DNA of 64,000 nt from Thunnus maccoyii. Lineage: Eukaryota; Chordata; Actinopteri; Scombriformes; Scombridae. A model generated the notes under the pieces. It was given only the letters and a program-made list of their open reading frames with translations. It did not search any database and had not been told where the DNA came from. This document shows positions 1 to 31,060 of this stretch, piece by piece (the stretch's first letter is position 1; every line of letters begins with the position of its first letter). Location: contig NC_056538.1 of assembly GCF_910596095.1 (NCBI RefSeq), positions 21,996,501 through 22,060,500 of the forward strand. The letters are read 5' to 3'. Position numbers and translations under genes: made by a program.

Positions 1-3000
1 GATCAGAGCAATTCACTTGGTGAGTACAATCTTATCTCAGAAACTGATAGAAATAACGGCCAAAATTGAATGCAACATGCATGCCATAAATCACCCCTCA
101 CATTTGTAACAATGGCCTTCTCATGAAACAAGCACACAAAGAGGGCAGCATCTGTCACCCCATACTGACACATGCCAAAGAGCACTCTGTTTTAGACATG
201 AATAATGAGATATCCAATTGTTGTTCTATTTTATAAGACCAGCTGTCGTAAGTGCTGGGTGATTATAGCAGCCATATTTAATAAAAAAAAAAAAAACATC
301 TGCACAAAATATCTCAGTGATTATAATGTTATCACAGTGGTTACCATGGCTGCCAGCTTTTCTGACATACTGAATAGATAGTTTATCTGTCTGAGTGCAC
401 ACATGTTGTCAGTTTTACATCTATGACATCACACTGTGATACCACCACACACTAACGCACATGCTTAAACCTGTAAATGCACTTAATGTCTCAGTTATGT
501 TGTTCCATCCTCCTTAACTACAGGTCATTTGGGAAGGACAAGGATCCGAATGGACAGGTAAACAGGTAGACAGACTGAAACCACCTTGCTGTTCTTCAGA
601 GTCAATGAGTAGCTTGTAATGCTTGTTAAGCAGTTATCAGAACGGAGAGTAAACAGTCTTGGTATGCTGATGACTCGACTGGTGCTTTCATGCTGTTTTT
701 TTTAAAACTCACTAACTCAGCTTGACTTTGTAGGCAGCATGGACAAATAAAGATAAAAGAATTAACCCATTACTTAATTTAAGAATATTATTATTTTTTA
801 TTTTCTGTAAAAAAAAACTTCTAATTTTACAAAGCCTTTCCTTTAAACAATACACAACATATGTGTGTGTTTAGCTGGTTTTTCCCTGTTTTTAGTCAAA
901 TTAGATCATGAACAACCAGATTTTTACCTCAACCAGCTTGTCCTTCTAAAAAATATATTTTAAAATTAGTATTTTATTAAAGTTTCTGATTTATGTGTTT
1001 GTGTTCTGTATGTGTATACAGTACATGTGCATGTATTTAAGTATATTACAGGTAGTCTTTCTCACTGAAGAATTCAAAGGTGGAAGATCTCCTACATGGA
1101 ATATAAGCACCTATGTTGCATCATGCAAGCTAAGCTGCAAGAACAGGAAGTAACTTCAAAATTGTCCAACCAGGACTGTTTCAATGAGCCTTTGACCTGA
1201 TAAGGAGACAGAGACAGCAAGGTTACTGAGGGGTCAGAGTTGTGTTGCGCAGGGGCTGCATGGCCAGCGAGGCTATCAGAGCCTGTCAACAGACGCTGCA
1301 GTAACATTACGGAGTCGTGAAAAATGAAAATGGTGCAAGAAAAAGGCATCTCCCACAGCTTGGTATCCTAAATGATGTACTGCCTAGATTTAAAACTAAA
1401 TGAAGTACAACCTTCATAGAAACAATGCTGTCATTTGTAAACATTCATCCATTTTAGGTAAAATTGCCTCGTATCTCCAAGGCCGCAATATTAAGTACAT
1501 GTAAGTATACATATCTTATTTGAACTTGCTGTTTGCATGTGTGTGGTAAACATGTGCAGTGGGATCTTCTTGCTTTACCATGGAATTGAGGGGTGGGTAA
1601 GGTCATAAGTCAAACCCTCAGATCTATTTCCAGCAGAGACCCCCTAACTCTCCCTCCTGTTGCCCTCCTTCCCATGTAAACTCAGGTTTAGACTCATGTT
1701 CTGCTTCATGTCCTCACTGACAACAGGGAACTGTTGATTTTCTGCTGGAGCGTGAGAAATTGTATTGGAACCAGTGTTTACTTGATAGCACATCAGCTCA
1801 TACCAAGAGAGTCCAGTATACAGAGTTTCCTGTTTCAGAGTTTGTAAATGGATATGAGCAAGCGTGTGATTGGTCTCTGACATACAGTAGCAGAAAGCAA
1901 CAGCTCTTCGGTGCTTGTTTTGATCTTTTTTTTAATAGATTAAAGATTACAGTCTTTCACCTACACATTCATCCTCACACACATCCATATATTCACAGTT
2001 TGCTTCATTCAATCCCAAAGTGTTCACCCCGAGTCCCCCTCCTTTCCTTTCCACCCAAAAACCTCAATTATTCATGAGGGATCACAGCACCCACAAAGAG
2101 TCATGTTTCCACTCCTACAGTCCTACACCAGCAAGCTGATACACTGTTCACAATACTTCAGTCACATAATAACAAGGGAGTCACTTAACGGCTGATACAT
2201 TCCCTCACACACACAGGCGCTACAGTGCATGTGGGTGTGTGATGGAATAGCTACCCAGTGTTTTAGTTGCTTACCAGTGAGTGTTTATTGTGACAGCAGG
2301 TGAGAGCAAATATCTGCTTCATCCGAGTAAAAAAATCTCAATTAACGAGGGCAAACTGCGCATTAAAGGTAACTGACTTTGTACCTGAGGCTGATATGCC
2401 TGTATCAGTTTACATATAAGCTTCACCAACAGACAAAGACACTCCTTGTGTTAGATGTTGACAAGTGGGAGCAGAGAGTTAACTTTTTGTTCAAGGGTGC
2501 ATTTTATTCGGTGTCACACCAGCTCTCTGTCTCTTTAAATCTCTTTGTCTTTCACACCCGGCTAACTACAGACAACCACTCAAATCAAATCAAAAAATCC
2601 CCAAGGACTCTGCTCTGGGACGGGGGAGTGCCCCATCTCTTTCTCTTCTGGGATGGCTACCGGCTGAGTGTAATAAAGGCCTTTGTTATGCTGCCCTGCT
2701 GCATTTCTGTGATGCTAAAGCACAATGGCAAGGAGCAAGAAAATGTGGAAATGCATGCAGCAGAAAATATTTTACCAGTTGCACAGATTCATTATTGATT
2801 CTAGTAACAAACAAGAAACAGACATGACAAAAATATGTAAGTGATCAAATCAAATCTGGCAGTTTGTGATTCTTAAAACGATTCAAGAGTGAAAAAATTA
2901 CTACAGCCTGATTTCTTGTAGCTTACCTGCAGGATCACAATAAAGGTGAGGATTAAAATGTCTTGAGTTTCTGTTTTACAGAGCCTGTGTGTCCAGGCGC

Positions 3001-3725
3001 ACAGCACTAACAGGTGCACATCTGCTTGGATACTGTATACAGTATCCTACCAACAGTGAATTTAAAGTTACAGACATGCTGCTGTGTGCAACAGTCAGAA
3101 AAGTGTAGTTCAGTTCCAAGAAACCTTTTAAATGAGGTAAAATGTGCCTAATAGATAGGATGTCATGCTGTTTTTCAATTTCAATTGTTATTGTATCACA
3201 TGAAGCATGATGAGCTTACTTACTTTTATCACTTCAGTTTCAGATTTTGAAACCACGTTGTCAGCTTCCTCATAAAATCTTGTCACTTTCACCGGAACAG
3301 AGGTCCCTCAGGCACTGAACGTCCATGGCATGAGGCACAAATGTAAATCAGTGATAGTCCCAGCGGTTTGGTTTCAGAAGAGAGTCAGAGTACATCCCAA
3401 CAACCTCACTGGTGTGGGCAAGTACCCACCACTACATCACACACATGCCTTTTCAAACGACTACTACTAATGTGGGACCAGTGGATTTGGAAAAACCTGG
3501 AATGGACTTTGGAGTGGACTGCTTCAGTTGGCGCTTGTGCTACTAGGAGTTGTAAGAGATGGTTTACTCCTTCAGTCAGTTAGTGAATGTTTCAATTTAA
3601 ATTCAGGAATAACATCTAAAAGAGAGTGAAAATAATAATAATGTATCAAATTTTAAGAACACTGAGTTAAACCTCCATACACTCATATCCTTATTATTCG
3701 TTTTACTTGTGTGTATGACAATACT
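1..3725. other. Intergenic, no gene recognised
   Basis: I see no open reading frame here that resembles a known protein, and no chain of reading frames bounded by good splice sites. The DNA is AT-rich with short homopolymers. It lies beyond the 3' end of the minus-strand C3orf33 homolog, so part of it could be regulatory DNA or 3' sequence of a gene outside the window, but nothing in the sequence shows this. Confidence 0.5.
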
Positions 3726-3729
3726 AGAG

Positions 3730-3860
3730 CTTTAGTCGACTAATCAATTAGTTGATCAACAGAAAATTAATTGCCACGTCTTTTGATTATTAATCTCTAA
3801 TTCGATTAATGATTTTGAGTCATTTTTTTATAGAAAAAATACTTTCTTGTTCTTTTTTTT
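3730..3860. repeat. Degenerate MITE fragment (ATTAATCGATTAG type)
   Basis: The sequence has the alternating GATTAAT / AATTAGTTGATCAAC texture of a very common teleost non-autonomous DNA transposon whose ends carry runs related to CGATTAATCGATTAG. Related fragments occur near 29700-29760 and 36160-36480. No clean terminal inverted repeats or target duplication are visible, so this is an old remnant. Family assignment is from recalled pattern, not from a database match. Confidence 0.45.
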
Positions 3861-5072
3861 AACTGGACAAAATGTTAATTATGTATTTATTGTTATTTTC
3901 TTAATCATTTTTATCAGACATCATGTTGCCAATCTCTTTCTAAATGGAGTTGATCCTAAATGCTTTCCTGATGTCCCAACAGATTTTTAATGATCCCCTC
4001 ACTCCCTTGTACCAATAAACTACTTAAAGATTAATTATGGAAGCACTGTGGTTAGTTGTACAGTATGGCATACAGAACATTGATACCCGTGTATCATCAG
4101 TCACACAAAAATCATTGATTGAGCTCAAAGAACTTCCTGCAACTCAAATGTTAAATTAACATCTATGAGATCACATACGCAGTCACATTCAAATCCATCC
4201 AGTCATCTTAAACATTTAAACCTCTTTAGTGAGCAGAACAAATTCTCTGTGATCACCAGCTTCAGAAACTTTCGCCTCGTTGCGTGTCTCAGCCGTGGTT
4301 TCCCTCCCACTCCTCCCTCACTGACAGTTCAAAGTCTGACAGCAACAGCCATCAGCCTGAAATGCACCTTACAATTTAAACCAGCCCACCAATCACAAGC
4401 CTCTCCAGCCGTAACAGTCGCTAGTAACATTTGCACAACAAAAGAGGGACTAGCTGATTCATCAACCCCCCCCTTCCTTCACTCCCTTTCCCTACTACTG
4501 TGACTCCTCCTCTCCTGCCTTTGTGCTCGAACCCAAAATCCTCTTCTACCCCTGTGACCTTCCTCCCCTCTGCACTAATCTCCTTGTGCCCATTGGATTG
4601 ACTGCTCCAGTGCTACCTCTCACTGCACCGAGACCCCCCCCCCCCCCTTCACCCTTCACCCTGCACCCCACAGGACAGGACATATCACAGTCTGGCCTCA
4701 TTTGCAGAAACCTCCTCCTCCTCCTCTGCCTTGCTTGGATAACAACCATAAAACACATGGAAGCACAAGGTGTAATTTGGGCTGTGGGCTGCAAACAATA
4801 ATGGCAGACACACATGAGCATAATCACAGAGAAACAGGAAATTTACTTAAGAGTTTGCTGATAAATCTCATCTATTCTTCTGAATAGTTTATAATTCTGA
4901 TCTAAAATTATAAACATTTATTGCTGTGTTGTGTGTTAGTCATTATTTTCTACAACAATGTGGTAGTTTATATCCATTTTCTCCTCTCTCTTGTGTTTCA
5001 CTACTGAAATACTCTAATGTCTTGGTCGCATTACAGCTAAAAGGGCCCTCTTTGTAGGTACTTAAAGACCCC

Positions 5073-5103
<31 letters not shown>

Positions 5104-5714
5104 TATATGTAAGGTTCCCATGGGGTTTGAGGGAGGCCAATATAGAGTTTAGCCCTCAGTTTGCTTTGTATTTCACATTTGGTGTTTCTATAGCAACAAT
5201 GATCTCAGCAAGGGACAAGTGGACCCCCCACTCCATTTTGAAAACCATTAACATACCCCGCCCCCTTCTTGTGTTTAGTGGGGTGTCCCAAACACCAACA
5301 CACATACACACACACACACCGCAGTAGTCCATGCGTAGTTGTGGTTTAATGGGGCAAATGAAAGCCAAGGGATTAGTAACAACCCTTTCTTTATCATATT
5401 GAACTTTTAACTGTACTTTTTACTGTAAAACACAGTAAAAAAATAAACCAGAAACCTTTGCCCAAAGTGTAATGAGGATATTAAAATTTACAGCCTTGAG
5501 AGGCAGTCACACATGACAGGATTAGTAATGAATGACACTTTTTGTTCACCTTATGGTAAAACTTTTAAATTCATTTTAGATGAGTCACGATATCAGTTAG
5601 CATGAACAGGTGCTCCCTCAAATAAAACAGATTTTTATCAATTCGTGAGCTGTCACATTTTGATTATTTCAGAACTCAAAGCTAACAAAGTCTTTTTTCT
5701 GATAATGTCTTGGA
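3861..5714. other. Intergenic with simple repeats; likely 3' flank of C3orf33
   Basis: No gene is recognised. The stretch contains a poly-C run near 4635-4648, a (CT)n(CA)n microsatellite at about 5071-5103 and a CA run at about 5302-5319. The last few hundred bases probably include the 3' UTR of the minus-strand C3orf33 homolog, whose stop codon is at 5715-5717, but I could not place a convincing polyadenylation signal. Confidence 0.5.
5071..5103. repeat. (CT)n(CA)n microsatellite
   Basis: A short CT run passes directly into a CA run of about ten units. Such compound dinucleotide repeats are typical of fish intergenic DNA and are often length-polymorphic. Confidence 0.9.
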
Positions 5715-8700
5715 TCAACTCTCAGTCCTCTTAAAGAGTCTCCTCATCAGTCTGAATATGATATTGTCTCTGACAGCCTTGGAGGCCCTCTCCCATAGGC
5801 TGTCTTCCTTCCACAGACCCCGCCCCTTCCTCTCAGCTTTGACCTCTGCCCTGTGCAGCCGTTTGTGGAGACGCCAATAGAGGCGAGAGTCAGGCAGGAC
5901 TCCCACGATGGCCGCAGTGCGAGCCAGACCCAGCTTGAGGACCTCTTCATTCAAGCAGCAGCTCCACATCGACCCCTGCTGGGGAGAAGAGGGAGGACAA
6001 GGAACTGGCTTTATGTGAAAATAAACTCATATCAGTTTGACATCACATGTCTCCTGGTATATTCTGTTAAAACTATTACTTTTCAGGCACAAGCTGAGAA
6101 ACTGATATTTCTTCCCATGTGTCTCAGTTATTAGCAGTGGTGGAAGAAGAACTAAGATCCTTTAGTTACGTAAAAGTAGCAATACAACAATGTAAAAATG
6201 CTCCATTACAAGTAAAAGTCCTGCATTGAAAATCCTACTTAGGTAAAAGACGTAAGTATAAGCAGCAAAATGTAGTTAAAGTATTAAAGTAAAAGTACTC
6301 ATTTCGTCCCTCTGATTGATATATTATTATATATGACATCATCAGTGTATAAGCAGCATGTTACTGTTGTAGCTGCTGGAGGTGGAGCCACTTTATATAC
6401 AGTTAGCTAGTTTAGTCCAGTGGTTCCCAACCTAGGGGTCGGGCCCCTCCCAAGCAACACCAGGTAAATCTGAGGGGGTTGTGAGATGATTAATGGGAGA
6501 GGAAAGAAGAAAAACAAAGTTCTGATACACAAATCTGTTTTCGGTTTTGGGACTTTTTCTCTCATCATTGATTTTTGGTGAAATATTTAATCATTTGAAC
6601 ATTTATTGAAATGAAACCATGTGAGAAGTTTAGAGGGAAAAATCATTATTTGGCAGAGCTGTTAACAACTCATAGACATCTGAAATGTGACCCTGACTAC
6701 ACACTGCTTTTTGTAAGACGTCAGAAGCCAAAAAAAGGTTGGAAACCACTGGCTTCATCTTTCATGTGTTGTATTTTAAAAGCTTGTTATATTATCCATT
6801 GTCTCAAATCTTCATCTGAAAAGTAACTTAAGCTGTCAAACAAATGTAGTGGAGTAGAAAGTACAGTATTTCCCTCTGAAATATAGTGGAGTGGCATCAA
6901 AGTAGCATCAAATGGAAATACTCGAGTAAAGTACGAGTACTTAAAATTGTACTTAAGTACAGTACTGAGTAAATGTACTTAGTTACTTTCCACCACTGGT
7001 TATTAGATGTCTCACCCTGCTTTGTGACACCAAACAGTGCAATATGTCGTCCTCTCGGCTGATCAGTTTTAACCAGACTATTTGGGCAGGCGCCAGGTTC
7101 TTCTGCAGCCATTCCCTCCCCTCTGGAGTCAGCTCCACTCCTGCAAGATTCACCAGCAACGGGGACGTGCTCACACCTGACAAGGACAGAAAAGAGCCAT
7201 TCACCATACATGTTAAAGTAAAGTAAAAGTTAAGGCTGACCTGTAGCATCTTCACTTGTACGGCCAGATTGTAGTCATGCGCACTCAAAAGTATGTGACG
7301 TGTAGGACTGTAAAAATAAACTCAACAGCAAATCCATACATTTTGAGGTACTTGTACTTTACTTGAGTATTTCCATTTTATGCTACTTTATACTTCCACT
7401 CCACTACATTCTTTTGACATCTTTAGTTAGAAGTTTCTTTTCAGATCAAGATTTTGGATGGAGAATATAACAAGCTTTTAAAATACAACACATTGTTAAA
7501 GATGAAACCAGATGAGTTGTTAACAGCTTCACCAAATACTGAATTTCCCCTTTAAACTTCTCACATGGTTTCGTTTCAGTACATGTTCAAATGATCCGAT
7601 ATTTCAACAAAAATCAGAGAAATTCCAAAAACTGAAAACAGATTTGTTTCGAGACAGAATAATTGCTGTTGAGTTTTGTGCCTTTTGTCCAATCCTTTCA
7701 ACACCACAAATGAAATTTGTTTGACTCTCAAAACCTGGGCAAATAAAGCCCAAACTTTTCGCATGACTAAAAACCACTAGAGTAAGTGGAAAAGTATGTA
7801 TTTTTATAATTTGTGTGACCTGGTCCTTAAAAATGTAGTGGGTCAAGTGGGACCAAGGTAATATTTGAAATAGCTAGTTGTCCTTCGTACTGACGTTGCT
7901 GATGGAGCAATCTATAAAAGTGTACTCTGCTCAGTGAGTACCATGATTTGATAACAGAGCTAACAAGCTTACCGTTCAATCTCACTCATGAAATGAGTAT
8001 AAAATGCATCCGAGTCTGACTTTACAAAGTAAAAATGTCACAATGACATTTTGGGTATAACAAGATTTAAAAAAGGTGCACCTGCAGTAAATTATCATGC
8101 TGTTGAACCGATGAGAGAAGCAGAAGGTGGGATTTGTGTGAGAGGAACAGATTTGACAAGCTGATTGCACTATTCAAATTTTTCAGATTCCCAATGACTT
8201 GTTCTTGTAAATGAACTCTCATCTTTTCTTTCACGTGTATGTCTTGCATGAGAGTGTATATGGCTCCATGATTTCACTCAAAGGATACCCCACTTTACCT
8301 TTGTGTTTTGACAGTAACGGAGAGAGGACTGGCAGATATATTGGGACATGCTCCACTTCAAGTCCTTTCTCTGCAATCGAATGAACTTTCCCACGAAGGC
8401 TGACATTCCTCTCAATGAAACGAGCAGGGATCTCAGACACAGCATGAAATTTGGTGATCTGAAAAGGTGGATTGAGACAACTGAGTGGCGATATAACTCT
8501 GACAATACATATAAAAATGCATTTCATTAACATATTTTAAAGGACAGGTTCACAATTTTTCAAGTCTATCTTAAAACAACAGTCAGATGCCCAAATGAAC
8601 TCTGAAAGAGGTTTTCCTCTCTGTAATCATCCCTCCTTTTCATACTGGCAGTTAAAAGATCCTCTTCAAATGTGTTTTCAATGTAAGTGATGGGGACCAA

Positions 8701-9934
8701 AATCCACAGTGTCCACAGTCATTTTGTGCAAAAATGCATTTAAAAGTTTATCCGAAGCGGCTTCAGCAGTCTGAGTTAGTCATATCAAGTGGATATCTGC
8801 GACATTTATAGTCTTTCTAGCATCAAATTCCCTCTTTGTATTTCCCTGTTGAGCTGCGGAGGAAGTATAGTAATAAAATGATGGACTTTGGCACTAAAAA
8901 GACTGTAACATGGAAAGATATCTTCTTAATTTGACTAATTTAGACAGCTGAAGGTTTATATTAGCTTCAGATAAACTTTTAAATACATTTTGCACAGAAG
9001 GAGGCTTGTAGATTTTGGCAACTATCGCTTACAAGTGCATTATGAAGGGATCTTCAGTATGAACAGGAGGAAAGATTATGGCAAGAAAAAACTATGTCCA
9101 TGTTCAATTGGACACCTGACTGTTGTTTTAAGACATAATTAAAAAATATGTCCTTTAAGTATAATATTATGGCACTTTTTGAAATAGACTGGCTCAAAGA
9201 AAGGAGCTATTTAGGCTGAATCAGGCTATTAAGAATACTCGTTAAAGTTGGCTGACTCTGTATAATTTCATCATTAAGTGAAGGCCCCCTTTGCCCCCAG
9301 TGTGTGCCTCTCTCTCTTACCAGTTTGATACTCCTTGCTATTATAATTACACCAGCAACTGCCAGTCCGGTGCTTATGTTCTGTGTGAGAGACAAGAGAC
9401 GGTTTAGATTTGACAGGGTGACATTGATATCGTGAGCTCAGTATGTGCTGGAGTTTGACAGAGACTCTACAGGGGCATCAAAACCCTACTGGGATAGCTG
9501 ATGGTGTACAGGAAGTCTGGTCAATGTGGTGATATGATGATACCATATGGTATCATAAAGAGGAATAGTTGGGAGAGAACTGGTCCTGAATGCTTTTAAA
9601 GGAATTCAGATTTCAGACTTTTTCAAATAAATATGCTAAAAACTTAAAAGATTAAATGTAGATGCAGGTAGATGCTAACGTACAGTATTGCAATGAAGTG
9701 ACCATACTGCACAATGACCATGCACCACCAGTCAAATGCAGATCACTGTTTGCACACAAACGAGGTTCCTACCCGCACAAGTGTTAAATTATCATCTGCG
9801 AACTGAGATATGATAGACACGATGTTATGGGACGATTCGTTTCCTTGATCTCTTTGTTGTCTGTTTCGCTTCTCCTCCTCGGTTTCTGTTTCTCTGGCAG
9901 ACTCCGGCATGTTGTTGACATTTGCTCGGTGCAT
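5715..9934 (-). CDS. c3orf33: C3orf33 homolog, membrane-anchored protein
   Basis: Five coding exons on the minus strand: 9934-9773, 9380-9321, 8458-8299, 7176-7016 and 5975-5715. Phases close to 268 codons including the stop (267 residues; the human protein is slightly longer). The match to human C3orf33 is clear: a short acidic N-terminus ending in SQFADDNLTLVR, one hydrophobic segment NISTGLAVAGVIIIARSIKL (about residues 55-74), then FIERNVSLRGKV, GLEVEHVPIYLP, LVNLAGVELTPEGREWLQK and, near the C-terminus, LNEEVLKLGLARTA with a basic tail. The single membrane segment followed by a soluble, nuclease-fold-like region is the family architecture; from memory, recent work places the animal family at the mitochondrial inner membrane, which I treat as secondary knowledge. 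I chose ATG 9934; an in-frame ATG at 9910 is equally plausible. The acceptor of the last exon is a CAGCAG tandem, so one extra Gln may be included. Introns 2 and 4 consist mainly of transposons. Confidence 0.92.
6135..6998. mobile_element. Non-autonomous hAT element (MITE) in C3orf33 intron 4
   Basis: The ends are inverted: CAGTGGTGGAAGAAG on the left and, read in reverse complement, CAGTGGTGGAAAGTAAC on the right. Identical 8-bp direct repeats GTTATTAG flank the element at 6127-6134 and 6999-7006, the target duplication length of hAT transposons. There is no transposase reading frame inside. Subterminal stretches are rich in AAGTAC / GTACTT. The perfect duplication shows the insertion boundaries directly. 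It contains a second element at 6418-6751. Confidence 0.9.
6418..6751. mobile_element. Nested hAT-type MITE (CAGTGGTTCCCAACC ends)
   Basis: This inner element begins CAGTGGTTCCCAACC and ends, in reverse complement, CAGTGGTTTCCAACC, the terminal repeats of another widespread teleost hAT-like MITE. The flanking octamers (GTTTAGTC and GCTTCATC) agree at only five of eight positions, so the insertion is old or the target duplication has decayed. It carries no coding sequence. Confidence 0.8.
7346..7675. repeat. Inverted, truncated copy of the 6135-6998 element in intron 3
   Basis: Read in reverse complement, this stretch reproduces the right-hand part of the compound element in intron 4: blocks such as GGAAATACTCAAGTAAAG, AAGCTTGTTATATTC and AACATGTACTGAAACG match it with divergence. 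Terminal repeats are missing. The copy has the opposite orientation to the one in intron 4, so exon 4 of the C3orf33 homolog (7016-7176) sits between inverted repeats. Confidence 0.8.
8537..9158. mobile_element. Foldback MITE filling C3orf33 intron 2
   Basis: The element starts TTAAAGGACAGGTTCAC and ends ATATGTCCTTTAA. The two halves are long imperfect inverted repeats: TCTTAAAACAACAGTCAG near the left end mirrors CTGACTGTTGTTTTAAGA near the right end, and further blocks (TTCATACTGGC against CAGTATGAAC, TTTAAAAGTTTATC against GATAAACTTTTAAA) continue toward the centre. The TTAA at both ends would fit a piggyBac-like target site, but that is inference. It makes up 622 of the 862 bases of intron 2. 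A half copy lies at about 45188-45487. Confidence 0.82.
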
Positions 9935-11441
9935 TGTCGCTCCGCCTATTTGGGAGGGACGTATTGAGGAGCATTGCTTGTGTAAAGTCTCCGCCCTGTG
10001 GCTCGCTTTGGATATGACAGGGTGGAGTTGAAGTGAGCCTGGATGCATTAAGTTGATACATAATGTTAAAGCCACACACATACACACACGTACACACACT
10101 GAAGCGATAATTTGCATTTTGTACTGCGAATTTATTAAAGTTATTTGTTGCTAAAAGATACTTTTAGCATGTAAATACAGTCAAGGGAAAAAGTTGCTCA
10201 TGCACAGTGCAGCTGAGATTTATATTATCAACATATTAGTCTAATAATACCGCTGGGATCAGTGACGTCCACATCTTTGTCTGCTTTGGCCTAGATTTCA
10301 TGTATGCAGCATAATTTAATACACAAAGCCAATAAAGGCTGAAGCAACAATAGAAGTATCTTCTTATTATATCCAAATATTTACAATAATTCATATTTTG
10401 TGGAAAAAACGCATGTTTTTATACCCCAAATCCAACATATCCTTCAGTTTCCTGGCATAGTCGCAGTTGTAGCAGATGTTGCACAGAGAAACATGTTTAG
10501 TAACAGACATCACTGAGGAGTGACCACTGACTGTATGACAGATGCACTGGAGCTTTCATCTTGTAAACTGTGAAGTCATGGAGCTACTTGAAGCCGGATG
10601 ACGCCCCCATTACCACAAATTGGCCAATAGGAGTTGAGAGGCAGAGTTGTCCTCCTGGCCGCCATTAAAGAATTCAATCCATGAACTGAAATAATGGAAA
10701 TCTGCAGGACCCATGGATCAGTCAAAGAAGAGAAGCCGATGAGTAGTCTCGCAAATGTGGCGTTTCATCCGTTTTAGGAGTAGTTTTACTATGTCGGAGC
10801 ACTGTGGCGGTTTTAGTGAAAAGGAGGGCGGTGTAGCTAATTGTTTTATTTAGCCAACAAGCTAGCGTTGAAGCTGTGGTATGTTAGCTTGTGTGCTAGC
10901 AGGCTAGGAGAGCTCAGGGGGAGGGGAGAGTGCCTCTGCTTTGAAATTGTTTCAGATCAGCTAGCTGGCATTAGCATTAGCACACCAGGGACTAAGCTTT
11001 TGGGGTGAAGTTTTTTTTTTTTTTTTTAGTTTTCGGGCTCGTATTTTGATTGCGCATATAACTTTTCTGGTGTTTGATTTAACGCGAGTCTGTCCAGTTC
11101 ATGTTTAACGGGGACTATTTGATGTTGTTGAGGTTATGTAGCAGCAAGCTTGCGGCTAACCAGATCAGACAATACATTTCAAATAGGATTGATGAATCGA
11201 ATAGCTAGAAGCTTACAGTTGACGCTATCTGGCTGCCTGTCTAACGTTAGCCTAGCTTTCAGGCTAGCGCCGGCTAGAAGTTGTCTGTTTGAGTAGCTAG
11301 CTGTAGCTAGCAAGTTGTTCAGCGCTTTAACGGGATAGTTACAACTGAACAGCGCGTCTCCGGCGAGTTAACTACATCAGTTATTGCCCCCGATGGTGAT
11401 TGAGACGATGGACTTAAACGTTACGACCACGCAGTGAAAGG
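9935..11441. promoter_or_regulatory. Divergent promoter interval, C3orf33 / med13
   Basis: The two genes are transcribed away from each other with about 1.5 kb between their start codons. The right-hand third (about 10590-11440) is richer in CpG than its surroundings and holds an inverted CCAAT pair in TTGGCCAATAGG near 10620, a long poly-T run near 11012, and a dense cluster of GCTAGC / GTTAGC / TAACGTTA words (about 10850-11420). No TATA box at a convincing position was seen, as expected of housekeeping CpG promoters. Transcription start sites cannot be fixed from sequence alone. Confidence 0.65.
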
Positions 11442-30237
<18,796 letters not shown>

Positions 30238-31060
30238 ACTCTTTAACGGGATCAAACTGCTGAGATTTGATCAGTCAAATCGTGGATTTCCTGCTACGAC
30301 GGATCCCCGACACTCAAAGGACCTCGCACTCCATCAGGGCAAACTTGGAGGAAGCTTCCCCTCTTCCTCCTCCTCCTCCTCCCTGGTGTATCTCACACAC
30401 AACACTGACTCACTGACTGGAAGTTTCCAATCAACCAATCAATCAATCAGATGCCAAGAATCCATTTTAGCATTTTGGATGATCAAGGGAGGTTTCATAA
30501 AGGAGAATAAATTGTCTTTTTAATGACTGTAGATTGCAATCTATGAAATTTTATCTTAATGAAATGCCTGCATATATTATTTATTGTAAGTTTTTAAATG
30601 TGGAATTTTTAATGCTTAATATCTTTTATATATTACAAATCCTAGAGGGTGTGTACATCTCACTGTAAAGGAATTGGTTTAAAAAGTGTAATTTTCTCAA
30701 TTACAACACGGAAAAACCTGTTCAAGTGAATTTTGCTGTAGATTGCTTTTAGAATCTTATTTTTTCAAAGGGTACAGACCTTTTTATTGCCACGCTGTAA
30801 AAATGAAGTAAAAGCTGGCCTGGGCATTTGCGTCCCACCCAATGAGTGGATGAGACTTACCTCTCTGTCTGCTTTGGCTCCAGAGTCTCTCGCACAGTAA
30901 CTCAATGAGCTCTGAAGAGGAATTAAAAGGTACATTGTCAGATTATATATTTTATATAACAGATTTAGGTAATTGTGTGTGTATATGTGTACATATAATT
31001 GTGTGCCGCTACTGATGGTGCAGCTTCTGTTTTAGGAATAAAGTGCGTCTACATTATCCT
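30238..31060 (+). other. med13: med13 3' UTR
   Basis: Sequence after the TGA contains a CCTCCTCCTCCT run and becomes AT-rich. Canonical AATAAA signals lie at 30506-30511 and 31037-31042; the second is followed by the T/G-rich CTTGGTGTTTTTTC, the layout of a cleavage site, so the longer UTR probably ends near 31060. Mammalian MED13 has a long UTR carrying miR-208/499 sites; I did not find a convincing seed match by eye. Confidence 0.7.

Noticed and set aside
2379-2798. 139-codon plus-strand frame in the left intergenic region
   Set aside because: No recognisable product, composition like non-coding DNA, no splice or promoter support.
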